The notes beneath the pieces were generated by a model that had not been told where the DNA came from, did no database searches, and worked only from the letters and a program-made list of their open reading frames with translations. Made by a program: the position numbers and the translations under genes. A stretch of DNA of 64,000 nucleotides, from contig NC_035447.2 of the NCBI RefSeq assembly GCF_002127325.2, positions 32,060,642 to 32,124,641 on the forward strand, read 5' to 3'. Below, piece after piece: positions 12,047 to 23,929 of this stretch; position 1 is the first letter of the stretch; each line of letters begins with the position of its first letter. Source of the stretch: Helianthus annuus. Taxonomy: Eukaryota > Streptophyta > Magnoliopsida > Asterales > Asteraceae.

Positions 12047-13830
12047 CCTAGTACCCTTATGCAATTTGTAGATGGCTTGGCTTATTTGAACGTTAAATTA
12101 GTTGGGTTTCCGTGGTGATCGGTCAAAATTTTATTTATCAAAAACCCGGTTCAATAAATAATAGTTAATTAATTAAGCAAGTTAATTAATAAAACGCAGC
12201 GGAAATATAAACAAATGATCAACAAAGCGAAACCCGACAGGATCCGGTTACATACAAATACGAGGACAGTGAAAATATATTTAACTACCGATGAGAAAGA
12301 TATACCTCGGTTAATGACTAACCGGTCGAGACACCGAGGTTCAACGAACAAGTGCTAGTAAACGAACCAACGAAACGCGACGAAGGAGGTGGCGCCAAGC
12401 GGCGGCCAACCGCGGCAAACAGCGGCGGCAACCGCGGCAATTGGCGGCGGCAAGGCAGAGGCGGAGGTGGCCAGCAGTCTTGTGGCGGCGGTGGTCGGCG
12501 GTTCTGGCCGGCGGCGGTCTTGGCCGGTTGTGGTTGTGGTGTTATGAGAGCCTTCTTATTTTGTCCATCCAACCTCTAAAATGCAAGACCAACCATCCTT
12601 AAATAGAGAATGAAGATATATGCATGTTTGCCAAGTGGCGGACATGCATAGTGCATGTAATGCCATTGGCCGAGATGTAGGTGCGCGACAAGTGGCGATG
12701 CAAGAGTGCATGCACGACAAGTGGCGTAGAAGAGTGCTCTTGTCTCACCCGGTCCATGTACCCGCCTCTCAGTTTAATACCCGCATATCGTTCATGATTA
12801 CCAGTTAAATTAGTTAAGTGGATTTTAGTTCGTTGCCCATGGTGTAACTCTTACGGGTCAAGACTCCGTCGGCAGCGTTGACTTATCGAATCAGACATAA
12901 TATCTAACAAAATTTAATCTTGAAAAGTTGTCCATAGAAGTTATGGGTCACATCTGGTTCGTTCGTACATGTGATCGTGGCTGCACTACTTAGACATTGT
13001 CTGATTAATGTTGGACATAAGGTTGACAAAAGATTCACAGTTGTCATGGATCGTCCGTGTAGATGTTCATTTTATCTTTCTAATGCTCAATATTTCACGT
13101 GTTGAATCTTAGCTTGATTTTAGTAAAGGGAAGACATATTTTATAAACAAAAAGGTATTAAGAATTACACACACATATATATATATGCATGTATATATAG
13201 TTTATTTTAATTTGTACACTACTAAATACAATCTCATGAAAAAATAGGATGGATATATATTTTGACCCTACCAGAGGAGAGCTCCTGATCGTGCACTACC
13301 AAGATGTCATAAATCGTAATAGCCTTGAGCAAACGTGTTAATACTTAGATCATCAACAAATTAAACTAAAATGGATTGTTGATACTTATATCACCAACAA
13401 ACCAATCACTTGAAAATGGAACAAAGGAGGTCTTTAATCATCTTCACTTATGGATAGAGAGTCGATCACTTTCCATAGTATAGTACACTCTAAGAAAACC
13501 GGATTGTATTTATATGTTGTAGGGTAATATTAGTGTGGAGGCCCTCCTCTAGAACACTCAAATTTTGTTCACCATCATGCTTGCTTGCCTTGTATACTAA
13601 CTATATTAGTACGATGATACCTTATTTATATGGTAGTTGGTTACACAAGTACAGCATTCTATTTGCAGCTCTATATCTTCTTTTTTTCCTTAGTATTCCA
13701 TCACTTTCCAGCTCATGATATCAACATCACAACCACATCAAAGTCCTAGTTTCTTGAATAGTTCAAAATAACAAAACATTTATTCAATTCAAAAAACTAT
13801 AATCTATTATGTTTTTTCCCCAACCCCTAA
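12047..13830. other. Intergenic with a GC-rich GGCGGC tract
   Basis: 12370-12560 is a GC-rich, imperfect GGC/CGG simple-sequence tract. It opens frames on both strands with low-complexity translations, so I do not call a gene. The phrase aacgcagcggaaat at 12191 resembles motifs inside the LTRs at 36815 and 40183, so this may be part of an old LTR. Nothing is recognised between 12800 and 13830. Confidence 0.4.
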
Positions 13831-14165
13831 GACTGGCTCCAATGCGTACTTGGAGGGGATGCATTTGATGAGTTGGCATGCTGCACTTGGGAAGGATGGA
13901 GTGGAGTGAAGATAAAAGTGGGGTGCACGTATGTGGGGAAGTACATCCAAGTGCAGAGAGAGAAGGTGGGCCCATTCGTTAATAAATCAATTTTAAGCTA
14001 AAAAAAAAAAAAGAAAAATAGAGGAGGGAGGATGCATGTGGGAAGGATGAATTGGAGTTAAAAAGAGGAGAGAGAGTGCATGTGTTAAGAATGGGTAAAA
14101 AGCTGATGTGGCAGCGATGACTAGGATGCATGTAGTAAATGCAGGCCGATGCATTGGATACAGTC
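13831..14165. mobile_element. Tourist-type (PIF/Harbinger) MITE, 335 bp
   Basis: The terminal inverted repeats GACTGGCTCCAATGC (left) and GACTGTATCCAATGC (right, complement) are flanked on both sides by TAA (13828-13830 and 14166-14168). TAA/TTA duplications are diagnostic of PIF/Harbinger transposition. The interior is purine-rich and non-coding. Confidence 0.75.
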
Positions 14166-14713
14166 TAAGACCCAAAAACTTGTTTGGATATTATGTTATT
14201 AAATTATATATAATAACTTTTATAATCAAATCACTACTAACAACTTCAATTATCAATTTACCATAACAAGCAATGTGTCAATTTCTTTAAAGAAAAAGGT
14301 TTGCTCCATTTAAATATATGTTAATGAATAAAGGAATATTGAGATGGACGTTACTAGTTAGGATGGGGGGGATAGAGAGAAACATGACATGCCTTTCTTT
14401 TTGAGTTTAAGACCATGTGAAAAGGTAGCTTTACAAGTACTATTTCATAGTGGAGGAAAAAGAGTTTGATAATTCTGAAGAAACTAGTAAGGAATGACAT
14501 TATGACATGAATTATTGTTGCCAAAAGCAAGATATACATGAAAGCTACATCTTCCAAATCAAACACCCATCACCATAATCATAAATTATAATATCTAATC
14601 TTATCTATCCTTTTAATAAAAAAAGATGTTAATATTAGGAAATATGAAACCTATATAAAAGGTTTTTTTATATATATTTTGAATTATTAACATGATTTAA
14701 TATTTATAACATT
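14166..14713. other. Intergenic, AT-rich
   Basis: No gene or mobile element recognised between the two short elements. Confidence 0.4.
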
Positions 14714-14962
14714 CACTACTAGATAAATGGCTTTCACCGATGCACGATATTGTCGATAATCACCACCCTACCCGAGGACCCACCTCTTAGGTAACATCCA
14801 TATGTAACCTATTCATCGATACTCCGTCAGTAAAATTAGTCGGTGATGTCTTTACCCACGTCCGGATACCTCACATACCTTCACTAACTATTACTATCTC
14901 CACTGTCTTCACCGGATAACCCACGGATTCATTCGTTGGTAAACTTCCTCTGATTTATAGTG
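14714..14962. mobile_element. Short CACTA-like element, 249 bp
   Basis: It starts CACTACTAGATAAATGGC and ends TTTATAGTG, the complement of CACTATAAA. The 3-bp flanks are ATT on both sides (14711-14713, 14963-14965). CACTA ends with a 3-bp duplication are the mark of En/Spm-type transposons. The terminal match is short (CACTA plus a few bases) and there is no coding sequence. Confidence 0.55.
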
Positions 14963-16621
14963 ATTCGATCTGATATACAATTTAACTAATTTATATAGAT
15001 TTTATGAAATCTTAGTTAAAAAATTATATTAAGAGATTTGAAGCGTGTGTGTGAATAAAAAAGTGGTACTAAAAATATAGCTGGATATCACATGGTGATA
15101 CTTAGATAAGAGTCAGGTCACTGTTTGTAGGCGTGGTCCATCACAGCTTCACTTGTCTCTACCATAGACTGTGACCTCTCTAAACACCAAGTGCACTATA
15201 AAACATCTTCTTACATATTAAGTTTCGGAATTTAATATCTTCATTTATCTATAAATTTTCTTTTCTCAAAATATCTTTTACTCTAACTTTATCCTTTTAT
15301 CTTTTTTTTTTTTTTCTCGAAGTACATACTCTTTTTGCTTTAAGATGTACATAAAGCAGTAAGTTATAAATCAAACAAATTACATAAAAAAAAAAAAAAA
15401 AAAAGAACCAAGTATTTACTGCGGAGAAAACTTTATGGTATGTCGTGATTTGTTATGACATGATGAACGACTTAAGGTTATGTAATTAGGGAAGACCCCA
15501 ATTCGGTCTAGTCGGTTTTGACAAAAAAAACCTAAACCAAAGTGGTTGGGTTGGCTGGGTGCTCAGCCGAACCTGCCAAACTAGCAAAACGGTTTGGTTT
15601 AAGATCTTTGAAAGTTTGGAAGAAGAAGACCAAGAAAAAAGTGAAGGAATTAATAATCTTTACATATTATAATTCAACTACTCATGTGAATTATAATTGT
15701 TAGATTCATATCGGCTGGGTCGGTTTACTCTTTCAATTCACACCTTAATCATTAACTGAACCGCGGAACTCATTTCAAATTGTAAACTGAACTTTTTTTA
15801 CTCAAGTGGATGACGGGTGTCAAGTGTTTATAGAGTTATGATTCATAGGTATACATGTAATACTTTAGATTTGGTTGATTGATTATGTTTTTCAAAAAAT
15901 TGTAAACATAAGATAAACATGTAACTACGATTTAAACTCAATGAAATAAAATATCAGTGTTTGTTGAAAGTTTCAATGGATGGTCGATAAAATTGGTTGT
16001 TAATGAGGCCGGTGATTTGTACCAACGTAATGTCTTCGGGCAATAGAATATTATTTGGTATTAAGAACATTTTTTCCAATAAAAAGGAAACAAGAAGAAA
16101 ATCTAGATAATCTTTCAATGCTTAATCCGCAAAATGTAAAACTACTTGTAACTACAGGGCCCGCTGGGATTGAAATAAAGCAAACGCTTTGGGCCACCAC
16201 TTTCACAGGGCCTCAAATTCTAAAAAAAACATATTATATATAGGTGATCTTGGATTTGAGATTATTGATATTGAGATTTATAATCTATAATTATGTATAC
16301 ACACAAATGATATATGAATATTAGGATCTAAAACAATTTTTTTAATGAAAATAGACTCAATTTTTGTATCCGCTTTGAGCCTACAATATTTTAAGCCCGC
16401 TCTAATATTTGGAAAGGACAAAAACTACACTTCATATTCATTTTCCATTTGAGGTAGTAAACCTCCCTTTTTTTTTCTCCTGATATAGAACTTTCTATAA
16501 TTTACGAGCCGTTTTTAAAACTGAACCGGATTGAAAATTTTCAACATATACAAAAACAACTTGCTCACGTCATCCGGTAACAGTACTATTAAGTGGTTGG
16601 CCACTTTGGCCGGCCGTTTTT
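14963..16621. other. Intergenic, AT-rich
   Basis: Contains poly-T (15302-15315) and poly-A (15387-15404) runs and scattered low-complexity sequence. No gene recognised. Confidence 0.45.
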
Positions 16622-16659
16622 ACTTTGGTTTTTTTTTTTATATAATAGTTATTTATAGG
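16622..16659 (+). mobile_element. Left part of a Helitron-like repeat split by the Ty3 element
   Basis: actttggttttttttttata and the following taatagttatttatagg reappear almost unchanged at 26460-26505. The sequence resumes at 26404 on the other side of the Ty3 element, so the retroelement sits inside the first copy of a roughly 95-bp direct duplication. The last five bases, ATAGG, are the target duplication. Confidence 0.5.
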
Positions 16660-17293
16660 TGTTGATGCAACAAATACAAGACCAAGGCCTGTAGCGATAT
16701 CTCTGGGTAAAAGGGTTCAGGGGTTAGATTAGCCTAACGCAGGTCGTGGGGTCCCCCCACGTTTACAAGACGTGGAGAGAGGTTCACTAGTATTGTTTTT
16801 ATCCTCCTTAGATCTTGAGCTGATTAGAAATCAACCCAGAAAGCGATCGTTGGAGAAGATGAATTATTTAGTGTGAAGAAGAGAATCAAGCATGAAGCTA
16901 GTTCTCAAGAGGGAGAAGGAGAATCAGAGAGTTAGGGTGATATCTGCTGATCCTGGGGTGTTTTGTATGGTGAAATGGCCTGCATTTTATAGGGGAAGGT
17001 GTTTCTCAAAGGAGAAACCCGTGACTAGTGAATCTCTGCTTGCAGTGAGGGGTTTGCCCATTTTGGGGGTTGAAGGGTTTGGACCTGCGGACAAAAGGGT
17101 GTGCTCTCCCACATGGTCTGGTTGCAGCTGGGCAGGAGGTTTCATACGTTAAGTGTTGATGTGACAGGACACTGTGCTTGTCCTTTTTACTGTTCATGAC
17201 CGTTGGAACATTTCCGATCCTTTTAACCTTTTAACCTTTTAAGCTGTTGTGTCTCTAATCAGTTTATTCAGGTTTGAGCTACCCCCGTCATCA
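16660..17293 (-). repeat. 3' LTR of the Ty3 element
   Basis: 634 bp. On the minus strand it starts TGATGACGGGGGTAGC and ends TGCATCAACA, with TG...CA termini. It differs from its partner at about 16754 (a/g) and 17287 (c/t). An 86-codon open frame lies wholly inside both LTRs and has no recognisable motif, so I do not treat it as a gene. Confidence 0.92.
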
Positions 17294-17310
17294 GCCCCCC
17301 AAGTCAGAGG
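17294..17310 (-). promoter_or_regulatory. Polypurine tract of the Ty3 element
   Basis: On the minus strand the bases next to the 3' LTR read CTTGGGGGGC, a purine-rich tract in the correct place to prime plus-strand DNA synthesis. This fixes the orientation of the element as minus. Confidence 0.7.
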
Positions 17311-17416
17311 TGTTTGGGATGTAAGCTCAAATGCTTCTGACTTTTACACATTATTTTTTATTGCTTAAAGGCTTCAAGGCTTTAAGGCGTTTGAGTTTTG
17401 AGATTTGAATTTCAGA

Positions 17417-19601
17417 ATGATAGTAGATGTGATAGGCTTCAAGGTTTTAAGGCTTGAAGGCTTAAAGGATTCAACTTGTCTCACTCAAGAGGAAGTTGAG
17501 GCTTTTTGTAAAGAACGGGGGATCGATCTAAAGTTTAATCCGGTGGCTCTGGGTTTTGGCAAATCGATCGATTAGTGTCCCGTTGGTTCCATTGCTCTTT
17601 ATTGCTGAGTATTCCAACTTGCGTCATCCGTTTTCAGTCTTTGTTCTGAATGTTTTAGAGTATTATCGTGTGTCGTTTGGTCAGTTACACCCTTAAGGTC
17701 TTGCTAGGGTTTTACACTTTGATGTTTTTTGACTCATCGTTGTTGTTGTTCCACCGTTTCTTCCAGTTAGCCAAGAACGACGATTGTTTTATCTTTGAAA
17801 CATCTCAGGTTGATGTGTGTTTAATTTCGTCTATGGTTACTACCTTTGGTTCTTGGAAGTACCGATTTTTCTGGATTTCTGAGTCCATTGTTCCTTTCAG
17901 GCTTGTTTGGAGGCATCCTTATGCTGTTTTGAATGAGCTTGATCCTTTCAAACACGAGATAGATGGTTGTTGAAGTTTATTAGGGGGTGTCCTTCCAGGC
18001 TTTGTCCCTTTCCCGAACATCTTTTAGTGCTGATGGATGTTAGCAAGTTGTGGGACAAGCCGGATCGTGACCCTGTGCTCGTGAGAGATGATCAAGGTAT
18101 GATATTTTGTATTTTTTGCTTATGTTATATTTTATTTGTTGCAGTTATGTTTGCCTTAGACTTTATCAAGAGCGATGACACATCTAATGTTGTGTTTGGA
18201 GATACCGAGGCTACGTCAGACGAAGATGTTGTTGTTAGGGGCACTGAACATAGGTTCGAGGGTTCAGGCTATGTGAACGTTCCCAATGTCAAGGGTTTCA
18301 CCAAAGTTGTTGCTTCCAAAGTCTCTACTCGTCGTTCGAGCTGTTGCTTGATAAAGACTGCTGACCAACCATCGGCTTTTGAGCCGGTGGAACTAAGTAA
18401 TGACATAGAGGCTTCAGATGATTTAGAAGTTGGGGTTGGGGAAAATCAAAAAAGGACAAGGGACAGCCCTTGGCGGTTTGACGGGTAAAAAGGCTGTGAG
18501 CTTGAAGGGTTCCGGGAAGGGTGGTGAAGGTTCCACCAATGTTAATCCAGGGGAGGTTTATGTGCCGGATTGGAAGGTCACAGTTGGTGACAGCTTCAAG
18601 CCTTCATCCGTTTGTGAGGATGTTCTTACCACTTTGATTCTCCTGTTGTTCGAGGTTCTTGCTCATCTATGGATGATGACTTGATGATTTCGAAAAATGG
18701 GAATGGGTGCTTGTAACCTTGTTGCCTTGCTTCCAGAGGGTGTATCCAGATTTCGCAAGAGGATGCGAGAATATGATGTCTTCTCGAAGAAGAGGGATGA
18801 GATGAAGGCTTCACTGGCTACTCTAAAGAAGGAGGCAGAGGGTTATGCTGGGAGGGAGAAAAGCTGATGTTGAGGATTGATGAGCTTTCTTCCCAGCACA
18901 AGACTGAGATGGTTGAGTTGGAAAAACGCTTGGAAGCTGACAAGGTTTAAGTCAGGGTTGATTGGGCTGCTTTGGAGGTTCAGAAGTAGGCTTTCTTGGA
19001 AGAGAAAGATAGGTTGAAAGCTTCACTAGCCCATGCGACTAGTGATAACAAATGGTTAATTGAACATGGATTCCAGCAAGTGGTTACATATCTTCTTCAT
19101 TCATCGGAGTTCAATAGTGCCTTGGGTGATTCGTACAGCCAGCTTCTTGCTCATGGAAGGCACCAAGGTTTATTTGCTGGTTTTAAGGCATGTGAATCCG
19201 GATAAACTCAGCAAAAGTCTTCTCTTTTTCATCCCAAGGCCTTTGATGTATTCAAAGAAACTGTTTTGAAGATGGAACACTTGACTTACCCTTATGTGGG
19301 TGAGGTTTCCAAGTGTTTTGGTAAGCCTCTTTCTGTCTTGCAGGAGTTGTAACCCACTGGCCTTAATGAGGCTGTGTGTGGTAAAGTGTTGAACTCTCTT
19401 TCCAAGAAGCGCTCATGCTCTGATGATAGTGAAGAGAAGTTCTCTGATTGTGGTGAAGGCTTGAAGGATACAAGCCTTGAAGCCTCCGAGACAGCGGGTG
19501 TCATAGGGAGGAAAAAGAGGAAGGCTAAAAACTCCCAAGATGATGGGGTTTCAAATAAAGATGATGCAGCAAAGTCTATCATTTCTGATGCTGCCATATG
19601 A
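17417..19601 (+). pseudogene. Antisense ORF, Transposase_28-like ('putative gypsy type')
   Basis: The plus strand, opposite to gag-pol, encodes a protein in several frames. Recognisable runs are EEVEAFCKERGIDLKFNPVA near 17490, FETSQVDVCLISSMVTTFGS near 17800, CPSRLCPFPEHLLVLMDVSK near 18000 and DNKWLIEHGFQQVVTYLLHS near 19040. The C-terminal part is charged, has the basic run GRKKRKAK and ends at 19601. I recall these as the domain named Transposase_28, which is common inside Asteraceae Ty3 elements. Its function is unknown. The frame is broken by TAG at 17573, TAA near 17692 and several frameshifts. A 48-bp stretch at 18097-18144 has intron-like borders. Confidence 0.75.
18097..18144 (+). 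other. Candidate 48-bp intron in the antisense ORF
   Basis: The stretch begins GTATGATATTTTG, ends TTTGTTGCAG and is T-rich. Removing it joins RDDQ to VMFALDFIKSD, which is the continuous sequence I expect from relatives. It is a multiple of three with no stop, so it can also be read through. 48 bases is shorter than most plant introns. Confidence 0.45.
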
Positions 19602-20279
19602 TGAAGAAACTTTAATTCATAGCTTTCTTAGCATGTCGAACAATGTTATGGGTAGTTTGCTTAAACATCTTTTTGTTTTAAAGGAACCGTCTAGATCCCT
19701 TGGTGGTTAAAGCCTTGAAGGCTTGTGGACAATGTTTTATGTTTGATGGCAAGTATGGCACTTGCTATCTTTAACTTATCTTGCTATGTTGTTCTATTTA
19801 TTCCCTTGTGTTTTCATTGGTTTTGTATGTTGTCTTTGTTTTGGGCGGTGCATCTTATGTTATTTATACCTTAAAGGGTTCAGTGCTGCAGTCACTTAGC
19901 CTTAGGATATTTTTAACAAGAAGATACAACCTCTATCCTATGTATGACATTCACTTAGAGTCTTTTTGGTTCGTAAGCCAATGTTGAGGCTTAAGGAACA
20001 TTTGGTGTAGGTTGTTCAAACCCGTCTATGAGACATGTTTTTCAAGATTTCTATGAGTCTCATGGAGTTGTATTGATTTAGGAACTCACCCCTTATATAG
20101 GTCCATTCAACCCTTGAACCTATTGAGCGATGTGGCCTGGGAGCTCATCCCCTTACATGGCCCTTGCCATGGAGTTTCTTGCTAGGTTCTCAACCTGATT
20201 ATAGGATATAAAGACAAATTTTGATTCATCGTTCATTCATTTCAAAGTATTTTGATTACTAGGGGAATAGAACAACTTT
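19602..20279. other. Spacer between antisense ORF and integrase end
   Basis: The two convergent coding regions of the Ty3 element meet around this untranslated stretch. No conserved motif was seen in either direction. Confidence 0.5.
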
Positions 20280-21350
20280 TGGGAACTATTTGTAATATGT
20301 TTTGGTTAAACATGGAACCTTTTAAGGTTTTTGCCATTCCAATGGCGGGGAAACTTTTTGCCTTGCGGACCTGCCAGCTTGTATGATCCCCCTTTGTGGG
20401 CTTTAAGGATAGTGTATGGCCCTTCCTACTTAGGACCATGCTTTCCTTGGCTTTCTTTCTTGCTGGCCTCATTGTTTCGAAGCACAAGATCCTCAGGCTT
20501 GAAGCGTTCATGCTTCACCCGTGTATTGTATATGATTCTATGTTTTGCTTCTACCTTGCTTTTTGTGTGGCTGCTTAATCACGAGCTTCTTCGAGGAGTT
20601 TCAAATTCAACATCGTCTCTTTCTTATTTGGCTTGAGGTCGATGTTAATTGTTCTTTGTGTTGTTGCTCCGATTTCAACTAGGATTACAGCCTCTGATCC
20701 AAACACTAGGCTGTAGGGTATTTTCTTTGTGGCTCGTTTTCTTGGTTGTTTGAATTTCCAATAGCACATTGGGAAGCTATTCGAGCCAGTTGTTGTCGTA
20801 TCTTCCTAATCGAGATATAATCCCTTCAACAATGTTGTGGTTTATCCTATCAACCTGGCCATTGGATTGTGGGTAAGCTACCGAGCTGAATACTTGAGTT
20901 ATTCTGAACTCCTTGCACCAGGAGCTAGAAGGTTTCTCGGCAAACTATTTCCAGTTATCCATGACTAGTACCCCTGGGAGCCCAAAACGATAGATTATGC
21001 TTTCGAAATCAATGACATGTTTCCCTGAGATTGTTGCCAATGGTTTTACTTCTGGTCACTTGGTGAAGTAATTCACGGTTACCAATAAGAGCTTGACTCC
21101 TCATTTGGCTAGTGGGGTTGGACCAACAATGTCTATACCCCACTTGTGAAATGGCCAAGCCAAGGAGATGGGAACGGGGTCATGTTTGGGGCTTTTGGGT
21201 ACCGGAGCATGTAACTGACAAGTTTCACATTTTCGCAGTTGTTCGGAGGTATCTCGATGCATGGAAGGCCAAAAGTGTTCGAGGTTCATCAACTTTGACA
21301 CTACCGATTTTGGGCCACAATGTGCTCCACATATCCCTTCATGAACCTCT
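20280..21350 (-). pseudogene. Ty3 integrase, inactive
   Basis: On the minus strand: the end of the zinc-binding region (KCETCQLHAP), then the first catalytic aspartate in WGIDIVGP (about 21130). The second aspartate is kept in VLVMDNWK near 20960, but the next codon is TAG (20945-20947) where the family has Gln. The third acidic residue lies in PQSNGQVDRIN (about 20840) and is Asp instead of the family's Glu. The C-terminal part (PYSLVFGSEAV) and a chromatin-side tail follow to about 20280. Integrase inserts the DNA copy into the chromosome; this copy cannot make a full protein. Confidence 0.8.
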
Positions 21351-21555
21351 TTGATCAGATATTGGCTTTGTTTTGGGCCAACGCATCGAAGTAGTGGTGC
21401 AAGGTATCCTTTTTTCTAAAGGATATATCCTTGTAACACATACTGCCTTGACTTGATACGAACCCTTTCAGCCCTAGTCTGGTCATTAGGTAATTCATCG
21501 TTTTTGGGAACTTTTCAATGGGAGTCATCCAATTTGGCCCTTCTTCGGTGATCAC

Positions 21556-22613
21556 ATCTTGAAACTCGTGTTTTTTGGATGGATGGTATTTTTAATACCT
21601 CAACTAGTATCTTCTTGGTGAGATGTGCAAACGTAAGAGATGCAGGCTTGCTTACTGCATCAGCTCTCTTGTTTTGAGATCTTGGAATTTATTTGATGGC
21701 ACATGTTTGAAATGTGTTAATCGATTCCTTTGATTTATTTTGGTACTTATTCATGTTGGGTTCTTTTTCTATGAAGATGTTATTGTCTAAGCTTGAGAGA
21801 GTCTGTGAGGACTTGAAGCCTTTTGACACCCATATTTTTTGCAAGCTTGAGCCAAGCAATCAATGCTTCATACTCAGCTTCGTTGTTTGTAGTCTGAAAT
21901 TCAAGACGAAAGGCATACGTGAATTCCAATTCGTTGGGATCAATTAGAACTAGCCCTGCTCCTGACCCTTCAATGCTGGAAGCTTTGTCGGTAAAGAGCT
22001 TCCAGGTATCAGGGTTGGAGGGTTCAGCTGCAGTTGTATTAATTTCTGTTATGGCTTCTTTAGGGACTTACAAGATGAAGTCAGCCAAGATTTGAGCTTT
22101 GACAACTTTTCTCAGGACATAGGTGATTTTGTGTTCACTTAGTTTCACAACTCATTTGGCTAATCGTCCGGAATTTTCTTGTTTTTCAAGCACATTCTTA
22201 ATTGGTTAGTCAATGATCACTTGTATCGGGTGTGACTGAAAGTACCTTCGAAGCCTTCTAGCCGTTTGGACTAGGGCTAGAGCAATTTTTTTTAAGAAGA
22301 ATATTTGATTTCTGCTAATTTTGAAGTTTTGAAAAAGTAAACGAGTATCTGAACTTTGTTTCGTTCAATGATTAGAGCCGTACTTATGGTATTTTCAGCA
22401 ATCGAAAGGTAGATAGAGGTCGTTCCTCCTGTTTCTGGAGCCGAAATGGCTGGGAGTGAAGCCAAGTGTTGCTTCATTTGGTTGAAGGCTTCCTTTTGAG
22501 GTAAAATGCTTCAAAGCTGTAAGCTTTCCATTGAAAGTCTTTCTTGTTAGCACATCCTTTGAGGGTTGGATTTTATGCTTTGTTTCCCCATGATGTGCCC
22601 TAAAAACGAGCAC
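21556..22613 (-). pseudogene. Ty3 RNase H, broken
   Basis: Minus-strand pieces in changing frames include TTNNEAEYEALIAWLKLAKN (about 21900-21840) and QNKRADAVSK (about 21640), which carry conserved acidic residues of RNase H, and a leading segment with GKLTALKHF near 22510. RNase H removes the RNA template during reverse transcription. It lies between reverse transcriptase and integrase as expected for Ty3/gypsy. Confidence 0.7.
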
Positions 22614-23180
22614 TTGACTGGATTAAGCTTTCATGTTTATCTTTCTCGAGGTTTGGAAGGTTTCTTGTATGTCATTGAGCATTTGGTATTCCGTTTTGCT
22701 CTTGATTATCAAATCTTCAACATAAGCTTCTATGTTCTTACCAGTTTGTTCGGTAAACGCTTTGTCAACCAGGCGTTGATAAGTGGCACCTGCGTTTCTT
22801 AAAACAAAAGGTATTTTTGGTAGCAAAATACGCCTTTATCAATGTGTAATGCGGTTTTTATTCGTCTTCTTCTTTCATTAGGATCTGATGGTAACCCTTT
22901 TAGGTGTCAAGAAAACACGAGAAGCCCATGAGTAAGTTAACCTTGAGGTCTATCCAGGGCAGCGGGTAGCAATCCTTTGGGTGTGCTTTGTTCAAGTCTT
23001 TAAAATCGATATCCATTCTCCAAGACTTGTCGGGTTTTTAAACCATTACCGGATTGGCCACCCATGATTGATACTTGACCTCTCGAAGGGTTCCGGCTAG
23101 AACAAGCTTTTCCATCTTTTGGCATTTTGCAAGGCTTATTTTAGGGGCTTGACTCCGTTTCTTTTGTGTAATGGGCTTAA
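22614..23180 (-). pseudogene. Ty3 reverse transcriptase, catalytic residue changed
   Basis: The minus strand carries SWRMDIDFKDLNKAHPKD near 23010, KGYHQILMKEEDE near 22880, PFVLRNAGATYQRLVDKAF near 22790 and the active-site region EAYVEDLIIKSK near 22710. The catalytic motif is normally YVDD; here it reads YVED (GAA), replacing one metal-binding aspartate. In-frame stops occur before KPDKSW and before KGYHQI. The enzyme would copy element RNA into DNA in cytoplasmic particles. Confidence 0.85.
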
Positions 23181-23284
23181 CATCAGGTGGGATCCATAAC
23201 TAATGTTTCAACAATGCTACGATGGATGCCGGTCATATCTTCGGGGCATCAAGCAAATACATAGTGCAAGAGCAGCTTTTCAAG

Positions 23285-23640
23285 TTATGAGAGGGTTTCA
23301 TTGTAAAGGTTAGTGTTTACCCTTATCCCCTGTTGAGGATATTTTGGGTTTATGTTCAACCCTTGTTCATCGTCTTCGTCCTTTCTTGAGCTTTCCCCTT
23401 CAACCACAAAAGCTTCTTGGGTAGGTTGAAGGGTTGCTATCCCTTTTTCAATGAAAAACTTCACAGCGCCTTGGCCAACTGAAACTGTCATTCCGAACAC
23501 ACTTTGCCATGGCCTTCTTATGATGATATTATAGTTGGAAGGGATATTGATCACCGCAAAAGTGAGTTGTTCGGTTCGTCCCTTTGTTCTTTCGCTGAAC
23601 AAACGTTAGGGGTTATTTGGCCTAAAGGCCTGGTAGGTAT
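23285..23640 (-). pseudogene. Ty3 protease-RT linker region
   Basis: An open minus-strand stretch with ELTFAVINIPSNYNIIIRRP-like sequence, which in relatives follows the retroviral-type protease. The usual aspartic protease active site (Asp-Ser/Thr-Gly) was not found upstream, where a tandem duplication lies instead. The protease is therefore missing or unrecognisable. Confidence 0.6.
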
Positions 23641-23654
23641 GTTTGCGATACCTT

Positions 23655-23870
23655 CGATGGAGGATTCAGGCTGTTGAAGCTTTGAACGCTCATCGTCGCT
23701 GAGAGGGTTAAAGCGTTTCAAGCTTTTCATCAGCTGAGAGGGTTAAAGCATTTCTCAAGCATGATTTTGGAGGATTCAGACTGTTGAAGCTTTGAACGCT
23801 CATTGTCGCTGAGAGGGTTAAAGCGTTTCAAGCTTTTCATCAGCTGAGAGGGTTAAAGCTTTGTTTTCAA
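23655..23870. repeat. Tandem duplication of about 108 bp in the protease region
   Basis: ggaggattcaggctgttgaa and the rest of its unit recur from 23768. The unit ends in gctgagagggttaaagc, itself present twice per unit. It occupies the place where the protease active site should be. Confidence 0.75.
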
Positions 23871-23929
23871 GGTCGACCATGTTCACTTCCTACTTTTATT
23901 CTTCAACCATTTTGTCCTTGACCCCTTTA

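Noticed and set aside
12318..12579. Open frames on both strands rich in Pro/Arg or Gly/Arg
   Set aside because: Low-complexity GGCGGC tract open on both strands, with no motif and no conserved start context.
16892..17152. 86-codon frame present identically in both Ty3 LTRs
   Set aside because: LTR-internal, no recognisable motif; identity only reflects LTR similarity.
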